Shown here: positions 9,970 to 21,632 of the stretch, piece after piece
Layout: every line of letters begins with the position of its first letter
Position numbering within the stretch: the first letter of the stretch is position 1
Program-made: the position numbers and the translations under genes
Notes under the pieces: generated by a model
The model's input: only the letters and a program-made list of their open reading frames with translations
What the model was told of the DNA's origin: nothing
Databases searched by the model: none
Assembly: GCA_014529385.2 (NCBI GenBank)
Contig: CM043969.1
Coordinates: 10,209,001-10,273,000, forward strand
Reading direction: 5' to 3'
Source: Adiantum capillus-veneris
Taxonomy: Eukaryota > Streptophyta > Polypodiopsida > Polypodiales > Pteridaceae
DNA length: 64,000 nt

Positions 9970-10356
9970 CTATTCCCTTCTCATATATTTGAACTGCACC
10001 TCCTCAAAAAACTTCAACAGCTTCTTTATAGAGAAAAACCAATTCTTGAGAGAATCCTTCTTTACCTGCCATTGGCCCATTTGTTTGATAACCAATAGAG
10101 CATCACCTTTCATCACTAACCTTGATATGCCAAATTTGATACATTGCTTTAGTCCCAGATGTTGAGTAAGATACTCTGCCTCATTGTTGGTGTGCACCTC
10201 TTCCAAGTCGTAAGATTTGGGAAAAATGATTGTGCCGTGTGGATCTTGAATGACCACACCTCCACCCGCTTTTTGTGTTACCCTTCTATAGGCGCCATTA
10301 AACCACATAGTGAACGCCCCTTCCAAGTTTGGCTCCTCCTTATCCTCCTCTTGCAC
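9970..10356 (-). pseudogene. Gypsy-1 second RNase H-like domain
   Basis: The minus frame (128 codons) reads FTMWFNGAYRRVTQKAGGGV, then NNEAEYLTQHLGLKQCIKFG and MKGDALLVIKQMGQW. This is a type-I RNase H fold, found between RT-RNase H and integrase in some plant gypsy lineages. The first acidic position is FNGA rather than the usual FDGA, so a catalytic aspartate appears lost. Between this and 9850 the coding potential is interrupted. Confidence 0.75.
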
Positions 10357-10493
10357 TACCCTTGGATAAATTGGTAATTTGCCTCTTTGTTGACTATAAT
10401 ATCCGCCAAATGAGACCGTCTTGTGTGATCTACTTTGAACTCAAACTCAAAGTCTTGAAGCTCTATCACCCATTTCATGATTTGCTTCCCTGG

Positions 10494-11700
10494 CTACAAG
10501 TGTAGCACCACTTCAGGCAAAAGATTGTTAGCCATCAACACATAAAATTTACGAACAATCAAATACACTTTGAACTTCCTGCAGGCAAAGAATAAATCCA
10601 TCACCCACTGTTCCACCTCCGTATAAGTAATTTCTCCTGGACTAATTACCTTGCTTTCGATATAAATAGGCTTATAACTTCTCCCCACTTTCTGTAGAAA
10701 CATTGCTCCAATAGGCACCGTACCCAGTGTCATAGCAATATAGAAATCATCCTCTTGGTTGGGAGGGCACACTGTAGGTATATGACATAGAATACCTTTC
10801 ACTTTGTCAAACGCCTCTTGAGCTTCATCATCCCATGGAAATCCGTGTACCTGCTGAGCCCTTTTCTGAAGAGGGTAAACATACTGAGACAACATCCAAA
10901 AGAAATGGGACAAATACTTTAACTTATGCACGAACGATGCCAACCCAGTCGCACTTGTAGGAGGCTCCATAAGAACCAATGACTTCACCTTTTCTGGATC
11001 TGCTTCTATTCCATTCTGTGATACCACATGACCCAACAGCTGAGCCCTTGGTTGTGCCAACTTGCACTTCTTTGGGTTCAATTGCCCTCCTTCTTCATCT
11101 AGCCTTTGAAAGCACAGCCTCAACTTGGACAACGCCCTGGAAATATAACAGCCAATATCATCCATAGAAACTCTGATGAACTTACCCACGTATGGCCGAA
11201 ACACCTTGTTTATCCAATCTCGAAATGTAGCATATGCATTCACCAGTCCAAAAGGCATCCGGTGATAGCAAAGCACCCCCATGGCGAAATGAAGGTAGTC
11301 TTTAGCTGATCCTCCAAAGCAATACCAATCTGAAAATACCCTGAAAAACCATCCATAATAGAATAGAGGTCGTGCCTGGAAACCTGATTTAGAATCTCAT
11401 CCTAAAATGGCAGAGGGTAGTGATTCCGCTTGGTCGCAGCATTCAAAGGCTTATAGTCTACACAAACCTATCATTTTCCATTCTTCTTTGGAGTAATGAC
11501 AATAGGAGAAACCCACTTAGACTCTTTCACTAGATATATAATACCTGCCTCAAGCAACTTGTTGACCTCCTGCCATAGAGACTCCTTTTGAATATCTCTC
11601 AGCCTCCTTAGCTTCTGTGCTTTTGGCATGTATCAATCTTTAAGTAGGATCCGATGCTACACTTCTTTAGCTCCTCTTAAATATTTATACTCCGTCACAA
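10494..11700 (-). pseudogene. Gypsy-1 reverse transcriptase and RNase H, broken
   Basis: The open part (11282-10494) has YHRMPFGLVNAYATF and SMDDIGCYI, where the second matches the F/Y-x-DD active site with serine at the first position. It goes on with LNPKKCKLAQPRAQLLGHVV, FPWDDEAQEAFDKVK and the beginning of the RT-linked RNase H. Upstream, 11283-11700 still shows RT N-terminal wording on the minus strand (ERYISSE-like, KKNGK and KPLNA equivalents) but with several stops. It copies RNA into cDNA in intact relatives; this copy cannot. Confidence 0.8.
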
Positions 11701-11765
11701 ATAGGTCGGGATAGGATGCACATAGGTCCATATAGCCTTCCTTCTCCTACTTGGTTAAATTGTAC

Positions 11766-12496
11766 CTAGCATATCTTCCACCTCTTTAGCCTTCCGACTA
11801 TATACAGGGGCTTGCATACACTGGTGGACCCTTCATCATAAGTCGACTCGGTTTCATACTCGTAATTGGTGCTATAATCCTGATTATCACCCAGGATGAT
11901 GGATGAAAGCGTCTCTCCCTGGTCTTTAGATCCAACACAATTTGACCTCCATTTTCTCGATCCAGCAAGGTAAACACCCCCTTCTCCCAATCTTTCTTGG
12001 CCCCAATTGCTAACAACCATGGTCTCCCCAATATAATTGGATAAGCATTTTCACCTTCTTTCATGACAAAAAAATCAATTAAGCATTCAACTCCCATAAC
12101 CTTTACCTTCACATCCTATGCCACTCCTAAACATTGAGCTTTGGCATGGTTGGCCATCCTCATTTGCACATTGGATCTGACAACAGCTTTAATACCAATA
12201 TCCCTCATAACAGACTCTGTGATCACATAGACCTAGGCACCACCATCAATGTAGGCTTGAACATGCTTCTTCTTTTCAAGAAAAACATCCACCACTAAAA
12301 GTACATCGTTCAGAATCCCCACCCTCAAGGGTAGATTCTGTATCGCATGCACATCTCCACCTACTCGAGGAAGCACATTGGTTGACCATTGCCTCATTAA
12401 TTTAGGGTTCAATGCAAGAAGCTGCCTAAAAGTGATGTTCGCTTTTTGATTTTGGACATCTCTTACCAGATCATATTCAGGATTACCACGCCCCAA
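11766..12496 (-). pseudogene. Gypsy-1 aspartic protease region
   Basis: 12496-12233 reads ITFRQLLALNPKLMRQW and ends QAYIDGGA, where the D-G-G-A matches the retropepsin active site. After a stop-containing gap, 12112-11798 reads KVKVMGVECLIDF and IILGRPWLLAIGAKKDW, the conserved ILGRPWL flap-to-helix part. The gap breaks the protease in two. Confidence 0.75.
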
Positions 12497-12784
12497 CTGA
12501 AAATCCTTCTGAGTAATTCTTCGTCTTTGTCTTCTTTTGCTTGCCTCTGGCTACTCTCTACCTTCGTTCACCTTCTCTTTACCCTTCTTTGCTCTAGTTT
12601 CACGTTCCGTCTCGGTCTCTCTTTGTTAGCCATAATAACAACCTCCTGCATGTCAACAACAATAATATTAACCCTTTGCATGTCACATTACCTGACGGAG
12701 CCATGTGTACTTGGTTTTCGACTGCTTGCTGCTCCCTTTGACCATTAAAATGTGCCTAACCCCTACCTCCACCAAACAGAGGAT
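12497..12784 (-). pseudogene. Gypsy-1 Gag C-terminal remnant left of the LINE
   Basis: On the minus strand YPLFGGGRG is the tail expected just after a zinc knuckle. It is followed by a stop and a charged stretch leading into the protease region. The knuckle's first half lies right of the LINE at 16490-16515. Confidence 0.6.
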
Positions 12785-12799
12785 ACATGCCGCCCCTTT

Positions 12800-13342
12800 C
12801 CCTCGGTGGGTGAGGGCAATCTGGAGCATCCTAGAGCAGGTCTTGCTGGACTCAGCACTCAGAGAGAGGGTAGAGGGTCTCTGGACAGAGGGGATGGATA
12901 GCCAGGTTCTACCTATAGACAGAGTGGCCTTAGGCCTAGCTCAGCTTAGCCACTTTTTTCTCTAGGAGTCTCTGGCTCGCCTGGCTGCAGTGAGAGAGGA
13001 GGAGCAGTGTCTCAGACGAGGCATTGCTTCACTACAGAGGATGCAAGAGCAGCATCCAGACAGTCCATGGTTGGAGGAGCAGTTACATCAGGCTCGACAG
13101 GAGCTTGCTAGCGCAGAGGAGAGGCATCATGAGTTTGCCTTTCACCGACAGGCATCTCAGTGGACTCAGGTGGGTGACAGAGTGACAGGTGCTTTTTTTG
13201 AGACAATGGGACCTCAGCACTCGCATGCCAAGGTCAATCAATTGAAGAGACCCGATGGGTCAGTTGTTTGTGAGCCTGAGGATTTTCAGTTGAGCCCCAG
13301 TCAGAGTGGCAGGATGTATGCAGGGAGCAGGTTTGGGCAGAG
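12800..13342 (+). pseudogene. LINE-1 ORF2, region before the RT
   Basis: WSILEQVLLDSALRERVEGL is followed by a stop at about 12965, then a helical charged stretch (EEEQCLRRGIASLQRMQEQH). QVGDRVTGAFFE comes next, corresponding to the GDRNTKFF motif of plant L1 elements just ahead of the RT. One stop and one frameshift separate it from the RT frame. Confidence 0.7.
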
Positions 13343-14677
13343 ATGCCTTGTCTTGTGACTGAGGAGATGCCCCAGAGGCTAGAGATGCCACTTCAGCTTG
13401 AGGATCTACACACGGCTCTTACGGACCTCCCTCGTGGTAGCTGTCCAGGTGAGGATGGGCTGACTCCCAGCTTCTTCTTGGAGTACTGGGACCTGCTTGG
13501 CCCAGATCTTTGTAGTGCCTTTCAGTACATTTTGCACATAGGAGTGATGTCGGATAGCATGAGTGAGGGCCTGATTTACCTTATTCCAAAGGAGGGTGGC
13601 TCCTTGGATGAGATTCGACAGTGGTGCCCCATCACCATCCTCAACTCAGCCTACAAAATTCTTGCCAAGGCTCTGAGTTTGAGGATTCAGCCACTTTTGG
13701 AGAGCCTTATACATTGGACTCAGACAGGTTTTGTCAAGGAACGCAATATCCTTGACAACATCTTCACTTTCTGTGAGGCTTCTGCCCTAGCACGGCTCCG
13801 TGGGGAGGATCTTGTGATTCTTCTTCTCGATTTTGAGAAGGCATACGACAGAGTTGATTGGGACTTTCTAGAGGGCACTCTACGCAGGATGGGCTTCTCA
13901 GATGCTTGGATCAGAGGGATGTCAGCTTTGTACAGACAAGCTCACAGTCAGGTGCTTTTAGCAGGAGGTAGAGGTGAGCGCTTCATGCTCACACACTCGG
14001 TCAGACAGGGTTGTCCTCTTGCCCCCTTTCTCTTTCTGTTCTATGCGGAGGCGATGAGTAGATTTTTGGTGTCACAGCAGGTTGGTGTGAGGGGCTTAGC
14101 ACTCCCTATTCGGGGAGATGAGCTACTGAACACTGAGTTTGCCGATGACTCAGCCTTGTACTTAGAGGGCCAGGAGACCAATCTACACAGATGTGAGCAG
14201 GCTTTGGAGACCTTCTGTTGTGCATCGAGCGCACTGATCAATTGGAGAAAGACAGTGGCTTTCTCGGTTGGCAGTGCTCTTTTTCCAGATTGGATGCCAG
14301 GAGAGGGTTTCAGATGGATTCCCCCACGGACTGCAGTTCGGTACTTGGGTTGTCAGGTTGGTTTGGACTTGTCCCTTGAGCACCAAATTGCTCCTCCTCT
14401 CCTGTCCATCACGAGAAAGCTGTTACACTGGAGCTCAGCTCGACTTTCGCTGGCTGGTAGAGTAGTAGTTGCCAACCAGGTGTTGTTGGCGACTATGTGG
14501 TACATCACTTCTTGCTGGATCTTCTTGAGTTCTTGTATCAGCCAGGTAGAGAGGCTAATCAGGAACTTCCTTTGGTCAGGTCGTGACACTCAGATTGCCC
14601 GAGCCAAGGTGGCTTCGTCGGTCATCACACTTCCTTGTTCTCAGGGAGGGCTTGGGATCATTGATCCAGCACAGTAG
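13343..14677 (+). pseudogene. LINE-1 reverse transcriptase domain (444 codons open)
   Basis: This is a non-LTR RT. Visible motifs in order are CPGEDGLTPSFF, EGLIYLIPKEGG, CPITILNSAYKILAKALSLR, TGFVKERNILDN, ILLLDFEKAYDRVDWDFL (motif A aspartate), SVRQGCPLAPFLF, and the FADDSALYL active site. The thumb has GCQVGL and WSSARLSLAGRVVVANQVLL. It ends QGGLGIIDPAQ at a stop, where a functional ORF2 would continue. The active site is intact but the protein is cut off from the upstream and downstream parts. Confidence 0.85.
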
Positions 14678-16410
14678 AGCAGAGCCCTTCTTGGGAAGTT
14701 CGTAGTCAGAGGACTTCTTCCAGGAGAGGAGCCTTGGCAGGAGTTCTTGCTGCAGAGGCTTTGTGCCAGGGTGCCTTAGTAAGGAGGCCCTTGGCAACCT
14801 TCAACCAAATGGATCTTTACAGAGTTGTGCCGAGTTGGTTTGAGCAGGAGACTGGAGGACCGCTTTGCTATGAGTTTGCTTAGATCTTGGGAGCTCTTAC
14901 GGCGTGGCCTAGAGCAGAGACAGCCGACATGCACAGAGGAGCGCCTACAAAAGTCCCTCGTCTGGAACCCCATGGTTACCACTCAAAGAGGCCACTTGGT
15001 TGGGAGTAGGCCTCATGTTTCTTGGGGTCCCATGGAAGCAGGTCCAGCGCGCTCTCTAGGTGACTGGCTAGAGTTCACAGGTTTGTCAGAAGAGGTGCAG
15101 GGTTTCCAGCTAAAGGGCATGAGAGGGGTGCAAATCATGTGTCAAGACATCTCAGAGTCAGTTCCAGCTGAGTGGCTCACGCCTCTCGGGCCAGTAGCAC
15201 CCGGGTGGATGTGAGCCTTCACACGACTGGAGGTTCTCATTTCAGTCAGAGACTGTCCCAGTCCTATTCTTCGAGCTTCAGGGTGGGGGACGGTTACAGC
15301 GAGTTGCAGTAGAGGCCCCGCAGGTAGCAGAGTGTTGTTTCTAGAGGATCCGAGTTGTGGGCATTTGTGGGAGGACTTGCATCATAGACCCTGACCCAGC
15401 AGGTCTTGAGATTGGACACTGGAGGCTATGGGCTTGGGAGTGTTGTCCACTGGCATGAGTACAATGGGATCCTGGTGAGTAGCTATGGAGGGACCCCTTC
15501 TCTTCTGCAGACCACCCAGGAGTCCCCTTCTTTCAGTACACTATTCGGCTTGGATGTCATATAATTGCAACACAGAGAGAGGCCCGCCCCGCTGCAGCAC
15601 GTCATTGGCAGGAGGGCCTCACAGTTGAGTTCTTGGCAGCCTTTTGGCAGAGGCTGTGGGACTCCAGACAGTTGAGGTGCATCACTTTGTTTCAGTGGCT
15701 GGTTGCACAAAGAGCCACAGCAGTAGGGAGCTAGCTTGTGCATAGTGGTCTCTCGGCCGCATGTGCAACAACCTGTGACCGGTTGGTGGAGAGTCAGCGT
15801 CACTGTCTTTGGGACTGTCCCTCGGCCCAGCAGGTGTGGCTACTAGTTCTTCGCCTGCTCTCTCCACGGCTCGACAGTACACTTGGGGGGCAGTCGCTTG
15901 GTCCACCCTCACGGGCCCTGCACTTCAATTTGAGCTATCTTCCACTAGCACGATGATAGTGATGCAGGGGGGGAGACCTACACTCTAGCCTACTACAGAG
16001 CTTACTCCACAGGAGTGGTGTACTGAGAGAGAGGAGTGTTGGGAGCTCATCAGTGGTCTGACCTTTGGTTCATCTGGCGGGCCCGCTGTTTTCGCATCTT
16101 TGAGACTCGCCATGTGCCACCAGCAGAGACTATTCGTGACTTTTGGATAGAGTTGATCCATACTCTCAGAGGATAGGTTGAGGGACTACATGATAGCTCC
16201 GACAGCATGCGGGAGTGCCGCGAGGCTTTCCTTCGACTCTGGCGCCCTGGGCCTTTCTACACCATTGTGCAGGCGGTGCTCAGATGGAACTACTGTCCAC
16301 CTGTGTGGCTCTTCCCTCCTCCAATCTCTTGATTTAGCCTCATTGTATATATGTTGTTTTTTCATTGGGAGAGTCTCCCCATGTAGCCCTCTCTTGCAGA
16401 GGTGGTTGTA
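14678..16410 (+). pseudogene. LINE-1 ORF2 C-terminal part with zinc-binding remnant
   Basis: Fragments in changing frames follow. 14825-15214 is charged with no clear domain. 15738-15956 has CATTCDRLVESQRHCLWDCP, the C-x3-C...H...C pattern of the RVT zinc-binding domain. About 16065 has WFIWRARCFRIFE, resembling the W-x-x-R motif near the LINE C-terminus. Many stops are present. Confidence 0.65.
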
Positions 16411-16474
16411 GCCCTATGGGCAGTTTTCATTAACTAATAGAAGGATCTTTTTCTCGGAAAAAAAAATATGGAGT

Positions 16475-17278
16475 ATAGTGGCCCTCCTCTCCACAATTGT
16501 AACATCTACTAGGCAATTGCTTAGCCCTGCCTCTTCCTGTCCTTGCCTGACCTCTATGCATAACACTCAAATGCAACTCTTGCATTTGCTCAGACAAATC
16601 TTGAACTGTACGTACCCATTGTTGAGGAACGGTTGCTACCCCTTGATTAGGTTTATTCTCCATTTGAGATTCTTCTCTCAGATTTGAGGTCGGATTGGGA
16701 ACCATTGCTTCGTATCCCAACGCACCTTGTTGGATCTTCTTTTTAATTTTTTGGCTCTTAGACCGTGCAATAGCAACAGCCCCGTTGTTATTCTCCGAGC
16801 CTTCAAAATCCACCTTTTCCCAAACTTTGGGATGCAAACAATCCATAAAGTTTTCCAATTTAAAGTACTCACCACCAATAGCCAACTGCATGGCCACCAC
16901 AAAGTCCCTTCAACACTCTTCAAAGCGGGCGAGGAAAACACCGAACTCCTCCTTCACATCCTGCTTCAAATTATTCAACCTTGCGTGCAGATTGACAAGA
17001 GATACCTCTTTACAAAAATCCTACAGAAAATAGGCCCACAACACCGGCCACATAAGTATTGGATATCCTTCCAAGGCAAAGAACCATGTCTTTGCTCTTC
17101 CCTGCATCAATAGCAGCGGAATCATTTGCATTTTGCTATCTTCATTTGGCATATGCAGTAATATCATATACAACTTGAAATCGGCCATCCACTCTTTCGG
17201 ATCTTCTTCTCCGGTGAAAACCGGTCCGTAACTATGTGCTGCCATCTCTCCTTGATGGAAATAAATATCTTTGATCAA
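16475..17278 (-). pseudogene. Gypsy-1 Gag, N-terminal and central parts
   Basis: 17278-17021 reads FTGEEDPKEWMADFKLYMIL and RAKTWFFALE, the retrotransposon Gag core. 16900-16430 has VAIARSKSQKIKKKIQQGAL and, at about 16490-16515, CYNCGEEGH of a CCHC knuckle that runs into the LINE A-tail. About 120 bases between the two frames hold a frameshift. Gypsy-4 has matching segments (FSGSEDADDWVADFELFLLL and VARVKSRKVKMKIELGLL), which supports the assignment. Confidence 0.8.
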
Positions 17279-17301
17279 AACCGATGAGAAATTAGTTGCT
17301 C

Positions 17302-17318
17302 CTCAATGGGGGCACCAG
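17302..17318 (-). promoter_or_regulatory. Gypsy-1 primer-binding site (unidentified tRNA)
   Basis: The minus strand reads TGGTGCCCCCATTGAG a few bases after the LTR end. The leading TGG fits a tRNA CCA end, but it is not the initiator-Met or Asp type. Gypsy-4 carries a close variant at 51385. Confidence 0.65.
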
Positions 17319-17322
17319 AAGA

Positions 17323-19375
17323 TGGAGAGGGGGAATAGGGAACACACCCGACACACAACACAAAGCCTCCCTACAGCTCAGGGTATCCACAACACCCCAA
17401 ACCTCTCAAATAACACCTTCAAATTGGCTAATTTGCAATACCAGATCCATCTTAGCACACGAAACAACTATCTCATACCTTGCAAAAACCCTTTGCAGCA
17501 CAGATGCACCCACACTACTCAACTCACCCTTTCCTACTCACAAAACACCTTGATTCTACCCTCTTGGTAACACTCTTCAAGCTACAGGCATACCCTCTGC
17601 AAGCACTGGCAAATACACAAAGAGCGAGAGAAAAGGAGGGGAATGGGAAGAAGCGACACGAGAAATAGGGGCAAATGCTTAGTAGTATTGCATACGGAGA
17701 TAGTACATTCAAGTATGTAGATTCAATGGCAAGCTTACAATACACATGCTTGCAAACCTCCAATAACACTCTGACCAAAAAAAGCCCTCAAAAAATCACT
17801 TCTATGTCCTTTTATAAGGCTTGTCTAAGGCTAAAAAAGAAAAAAAATTAAGGAGCTAACAAGGTAGTACAACCAATTGAAGCTTCCTTTAGAAGTTTTT
17901 TTGCATTGCCATCCCTTGGCATAGTCTATTTTGGCAACCTTTGCATGGCAAATCTCTTGGCTCTTTGTCCGCTGAATTTGGCCAACCTTGCACTTGCACT
18001 TTCGGTACTTTTGGACTCCTCTCGGATTGGTTCTCTCTCTCTTCCATTTCTTGACATTTGTGGCGGGCTAAGCCCCTTGTATCAACCCTTGCATCCGTCA
18101 AATTCTCACTTACCCCTCTTGTTGTCCACTGGTGGGACCCCTCCCCATGAGAGCAACAACGACATCGCTATTAGGGGTGTCACCTTGCCCTCAAAAACAA
18201 TTGGCCCCTTAGAGGGCACGTGTGAATCCGGCCCTAAGTGGGCGCTACCTTCCACATCATCATACAAGCACCACCGCCTGCAACCATGCCAATGCACCCC
18301 ACGAACGGGGGACGCCCCACGGGTACTGCCATCACCTCCCTTGGCCAAAACAGGTGCCAGTCACCGCCTGCACATCGCCACCCGGCGCACACCATCACCA
18401 AGGAGCTCACGCTCGCCTCACATGCCTCCAAGGGGCACCCTCATGTGGGTTAAGGACCCCACCATCCGGCCTCCCCCTAATGCATGTGGGGCAATTCAGG
18501 CCACGTGGAAGCCCCTTGGGGATCACCCTCCAAACCCTTTTTTTTTTCTTAAATCCATTTGAGGTAAAAAAATCCTCTGCACATTCAACATCTTGCCATT
18601 TGTGGCTCGGAACTTTGGTTCCCGATCAACAAAGCCAGGTCGCAACTCCATGATGTCGACTTGAAGAATCCCCAACCTTAACCACAACTCAATACTCCAT
18701 GAGCCCCCAAAGCGAGGCCGCAAAAACCGATCAAAGCATGTACAATCAATCCCAAAAAAGTGCCCCCAATCTTCTGACTTCTATATCTTTCCGCTTCGGG
18801 CTCCGTTTGACGTGCAATCAATTTGTGCTAGCTGTGTATGATGCATACCCTGCTCTAGAACCTTGTCCAGGCTCAAAAGATGCCAGATTGTAGGATCCCC
18901 CATGTAAAACTTTACCTGGCCATTAACTGCAATCTATGGCTCCTATCTACAATCTGAAAAGATAGGTAGGCTCCAAAAATCAAGCACTACAAGCTTATAC
19001 CTTGACTTCCACTTGGACCACCTGTCCCCAGCTACGCTGTCCGGCAAGAATCTGCAACATACTGAACCTACAATATTTAATAACTTGGGCTCTGTAGCTC
19101 GGTTTGATGAGCCGTCTAGACCTGCTCCTTCAGCCCTTCAAAGCTCTACATTCTTGGACCCAAAAGCTGCACCTTGCATACCCTTCATCTATTACCCAAA
19201 TTAGCCCCTTCTAGAGTCCTTCTTGGCCTATAAGCCGCATTAATCACACATCTCCGCTGCTACCTATCAGTCCATGCTCTTCCTAGCTGTTCCTGCCCTT
19301 TGCCATGCTTCTGCTAACCTACACATATCTACCCATGCCATCTTCTACGGTCAACACACTTTGGTTGTACCACCA
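17323..19375 (-). repeat. Gypsy-1 5' LTR (about 2.05 kb)
   Basis: The inner end, read on the minus strand, is CCCCCTCTCCA. The outer end starts TGGTGGTACAACC at 19375. The outer 440 bp match 1-244 plus 5485-5636, and the inner about 80 bp match the end of the Gypsy-4 5' LTR. The GC-rich middle (18100-18550) produces long chance frames but no recognisable protein. Confidence 0.8.
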
Positions 19376-19565
19376 TTAAATATTGTCAAATTGATGGATT
19401 TCATGGCTTCAAAAGTGTGAACCACTATCATGTTTAAACTATAAAGAGACCCCCAGCTATTCTTTGCTCTTAGAGCTTTCCTCAATGGAGAACTGAAAGT
19501 CGGGCTACCACAATTTGCACGAATGGATGGAGCTAGGGAGGTACCAATAGAGGAGTTTTACCTCG
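19376..19565 (+). pseudogene. Gypsy-2-family Gag/protease fragment
   Basis: The sequence matches 28437-28610 of Gypsy-2 (KLMDF, FLNGEL, LPQFA equivalents) with several substitutions. It starts exactly at the Gypsy-1 LTR edge, so it is the target DNA of Gypsy-1. The match fades after GTACCAATAGAGGAG. Confidence 0.75.
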
Positions 19566-19664
19566 CATCGAGCGAGCTTTTTCGAGCGAACAAAAAATCG
19601 AGGTATTTCTTTTCCATGAGAATAAACCCACAAACGTAAACTCCTACAAGGTTTTCAAAGTGGG

Positions 19665-19716
<52 letters not shown>

Positions 19717-20484
19717 TGCCATTTAACAAGTCAAATTGTGGTCTCAATAGATGTGAAATTTATTAAATATAAGCTGCAATTTTTCAACTTGCAAATTCAA
19801 AAATGAGACTTGCTCATTTTGATGAAGAGGCAAGATCAATCCACCATGGAAAATGTTTTTCATAACCGAAGCTCAAGAGATTAGTAGATCGTTTCTTTCA
19901 AAGAGAAAGAGAGGCAAACATTTTGTGATTCCTTTTCTTTGTCCTCTAGCCTCTAGGCAAGTTCTTAGCCTCTTTGTGCCCTTAGTACCTTGCTTGTCCT
20001 CTCTTAACTTCAAAACCTCAATTACATGCTTTCTGTAAGGCTCTGGTCACACGAAGCTTAGTTTCAATAATGCTCTTCGATCAAATTTGACGCAAGCAGC
20101 TTTTCATCGGCTCAATTATGTGACTATGCCAAAAAATGCATAGTTTGAAAACTATCTTGGTTAGTTGTCAATCAGTTCAATCATTCTCTCTCCGATTGCT
20201 CTCGTCTATCTCTCAATCTATCCTCGTTGCTTAACCTCACCTTTGAGGGTCCGTACTTACCATGGTCAGAATTGGTCAAGGGTTACGAAAAACTAAGCCT
20301 CGCGTGACCATGCCGTACGACACAAATCTTAATAAGACTTAATGGTTCCGTACAAAAGAGGTTCCTGTTTTGAATTCACATGTATAACATTTAAACTTTG
20401 AGACACAGGCAAAGTATTACGAAGATGTCCCTGTGTGATATTCATATTCTATTAACAAACAAAGTTGTGAATTGTGATATGTGT
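19566..20484. other. Gene-free stretch
   Basis: It holds a (TC)n(AC)n microsatellite at about 19670-19717 and AT-rich sequence. I see no coding motif, TIR or LTR here. Confidence 0.6.
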
Positions 20485-21506
20485 TGCCTTTTTCCATAAA
20501 AGCTTTGGGAATGTATTAGATAAGAGACACTATTACAAAATGCTGGGGGAGATTACAAAAACCTTGAGGTAAACGAGGGGAGATAGTGCTCGATCGAGAC
20601 ACTTGATCAAAATTACATAGCTTGTTACAATCACCAGTTATTTCCATCGGGTTATGAACTAAGCACTTCCTGTAGGTGAGCTATGAGCCTTAAGCCATTG
20701 AAATGCTGCCTTCTTAACTTTTTTGCTTCGGCCTTGTAGTCATCAATCATCCTCTGCAAGTGAGTGTATGAGCCGTCTAGCAATACCTCCTGCTGTTTAT
20801 TGATGTTCGCACTGTTGTAGAATCCCATGCAATCATTTAGCACTGGTCCAGTTTGAGCTGATTAGCCTGTAAGGAGAAATGAGCAAACCGTACCCTCAGA
20901 CTTTTCGTTTGGTGAGCATTGTTAAATATGTTGTCATTTCTTTCAAGCCAAATTAACCAAAAAAATCTCCTCTCAGCCTGTTCCAGATGACTCAATAAAG
21001 TGAGACCGAATCCCCCAGTAGTAATTGCTTCCAATTTGGGGTGGAGCCAAGAGCCGAACATAAGGGATACAGTATATTAGAGTTGGCTGGGCAATTTAGG
21101 AAGAGGTGGGGGATGTCCTCCTCGACTTGTGAACAACTTTTACAAGTCCCTAGGCCCATCCCAGCAGCCTTGAGTCTGCTACCAGTCCATACTTCCTTGT
21201 GTAGAATTAGCCAGAGAAGGACATAGTGTTTGGCTGGGATTTCTTTGCTCGAGATGCTCTAAAATTTGAAATTCCATTGTTTCTGAGAAAAACTTACCTT
21301 CCATTTTTTGTTGAGGGTGGTGTGAACCGGGGTCTGTAGACAGGGAGGAAGATTAGGGGGGTGGTGGAGAGCACTACCATTAGCCCAATAAAAGGCCTTT
21401 GGGGATAGGTCGAAGGCAGGTGAGAGAGACCACTCCATATCTTTTGGGAAGAGAACTTTTCTTGAGTCAATAAGCGTTAGCTCCCCCAGCTGCAGTTGAT
21501 GGGATC
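20485..21506 (-). pseudogene. LINE-2 ORF2 C-terminal end (minus strand), cut by CACTA-A
   Basis: On the minus strand 21555-21259 gives KVLFPKDMEWSLSPAFDLSP and NKKWKVSFSQKQW. A C-x2-C...HLFLNC-like zinc-binding segment follows (about 21170-21080), then FFWLIWLERNDNIFNNA at about 20950, a hallmark of the plant LINE C-terminus. The 3' UTR appears to end at a short A-run (T-run on the plus strand) near 20490. The upstream part appears to lie beyond CACTA-A at 44352, with the 3-bp ATC duplicated on each side. Confidence 0.65.
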
Positions 21507-21518
21507 CACTACAAGAGG
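21507..21518 (+). repeat. CACTA-A left terminal inverted repeat
   Basis: CACTACAAGAGG begins right after the target ATC. Transposase TNP2 recognises such ends in the En/Spm family. Confidence 0.9.
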
Positions 21519-21603
21519 TACTTAATATTAGCGATGCTCGCAGTGCGACCCTCAAATGTGAATACCCACGGCGTCGATATAGGCGTCGCTATGGAGAGCG
21601 TCT

Positions 21604-21632
21604 GAAAATTCAGATCTCAGATCTGAGTTTTT
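21604..21632. repeat. CACTA-A subterminal palindrome
   Basis: Near-perfect 14-bp arms around AGATCTCAGATCT with a single central base. The same structure, perfect there, occurs in CACTA-B at 33921-33949. Confidence 0.8.

Larger units (their letters stand above)
12785..16466 (+). mobile_element. LINE-1: 5'-truncated L1-type non-LTR retrotransposon inserted in Gypsy-1 gag
   Basis: It reads left to right: a pre-RT region, a reverse transcriptase, a C-terminal zinc-binding region, a short 3' UTR and an A9 tail at about 16457-16466. No endonuclease domain is present, so it is 5' truncated, as is usual for LINEs. The tail falls inside the Gag zinc-knuckle codons of Gypsy-1, which gives the insertion order. 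I could not define a target duplication with confidence, so the left edge is approximate. The coding region has several stops. Confidence 0.85.
1..19375 (-). mobile_element. Gypsy-1: degenerate Ty3/gypsy LTR retrotransposon, minus strand, runs off left edge
   Basis: Reading right to left the order is 5' LTR (19375-17323), primer-binding site, Gag, protease, RT, RNase H, integrase, polypurine tract and the start of the 3' LTR (5636 leftward). This RT-RNase H-integrase order is the Ty3/gypsy arrangement. The 3' LTR continues past base 1, so its left target duplication cannot be seen. The element is dead: every coding block carries stops or frameshifts. Three later insertions break it: Copia-1 in the 3' LTR, a 2.7-kb block in integrase, and a LINE in the gag zinc knuckle. 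Its right end abuts a fragment of the Gypsy-2 family at 19376, so it landed in older transposon DNA. Gypsy-4 at 49-60 kb shares its PBS region, PPT and Gag and is a relative. Confidence 0.85.

Noticed and set aside
12785-16466. Target duplication of LINE-1
   Set aside because: Candidate flanks near the 5' edge and after the A-tail share only a few bases, so no TSD is claimed.
17906-18562. A 218-codon plus-strand frame, Pro/Ser/Thr-rich
   Set aside because: It lies in the GC-rich middle of the Gypsy-1 5' LTR, overlaps other open frames on both strands and has no recognisable domain.
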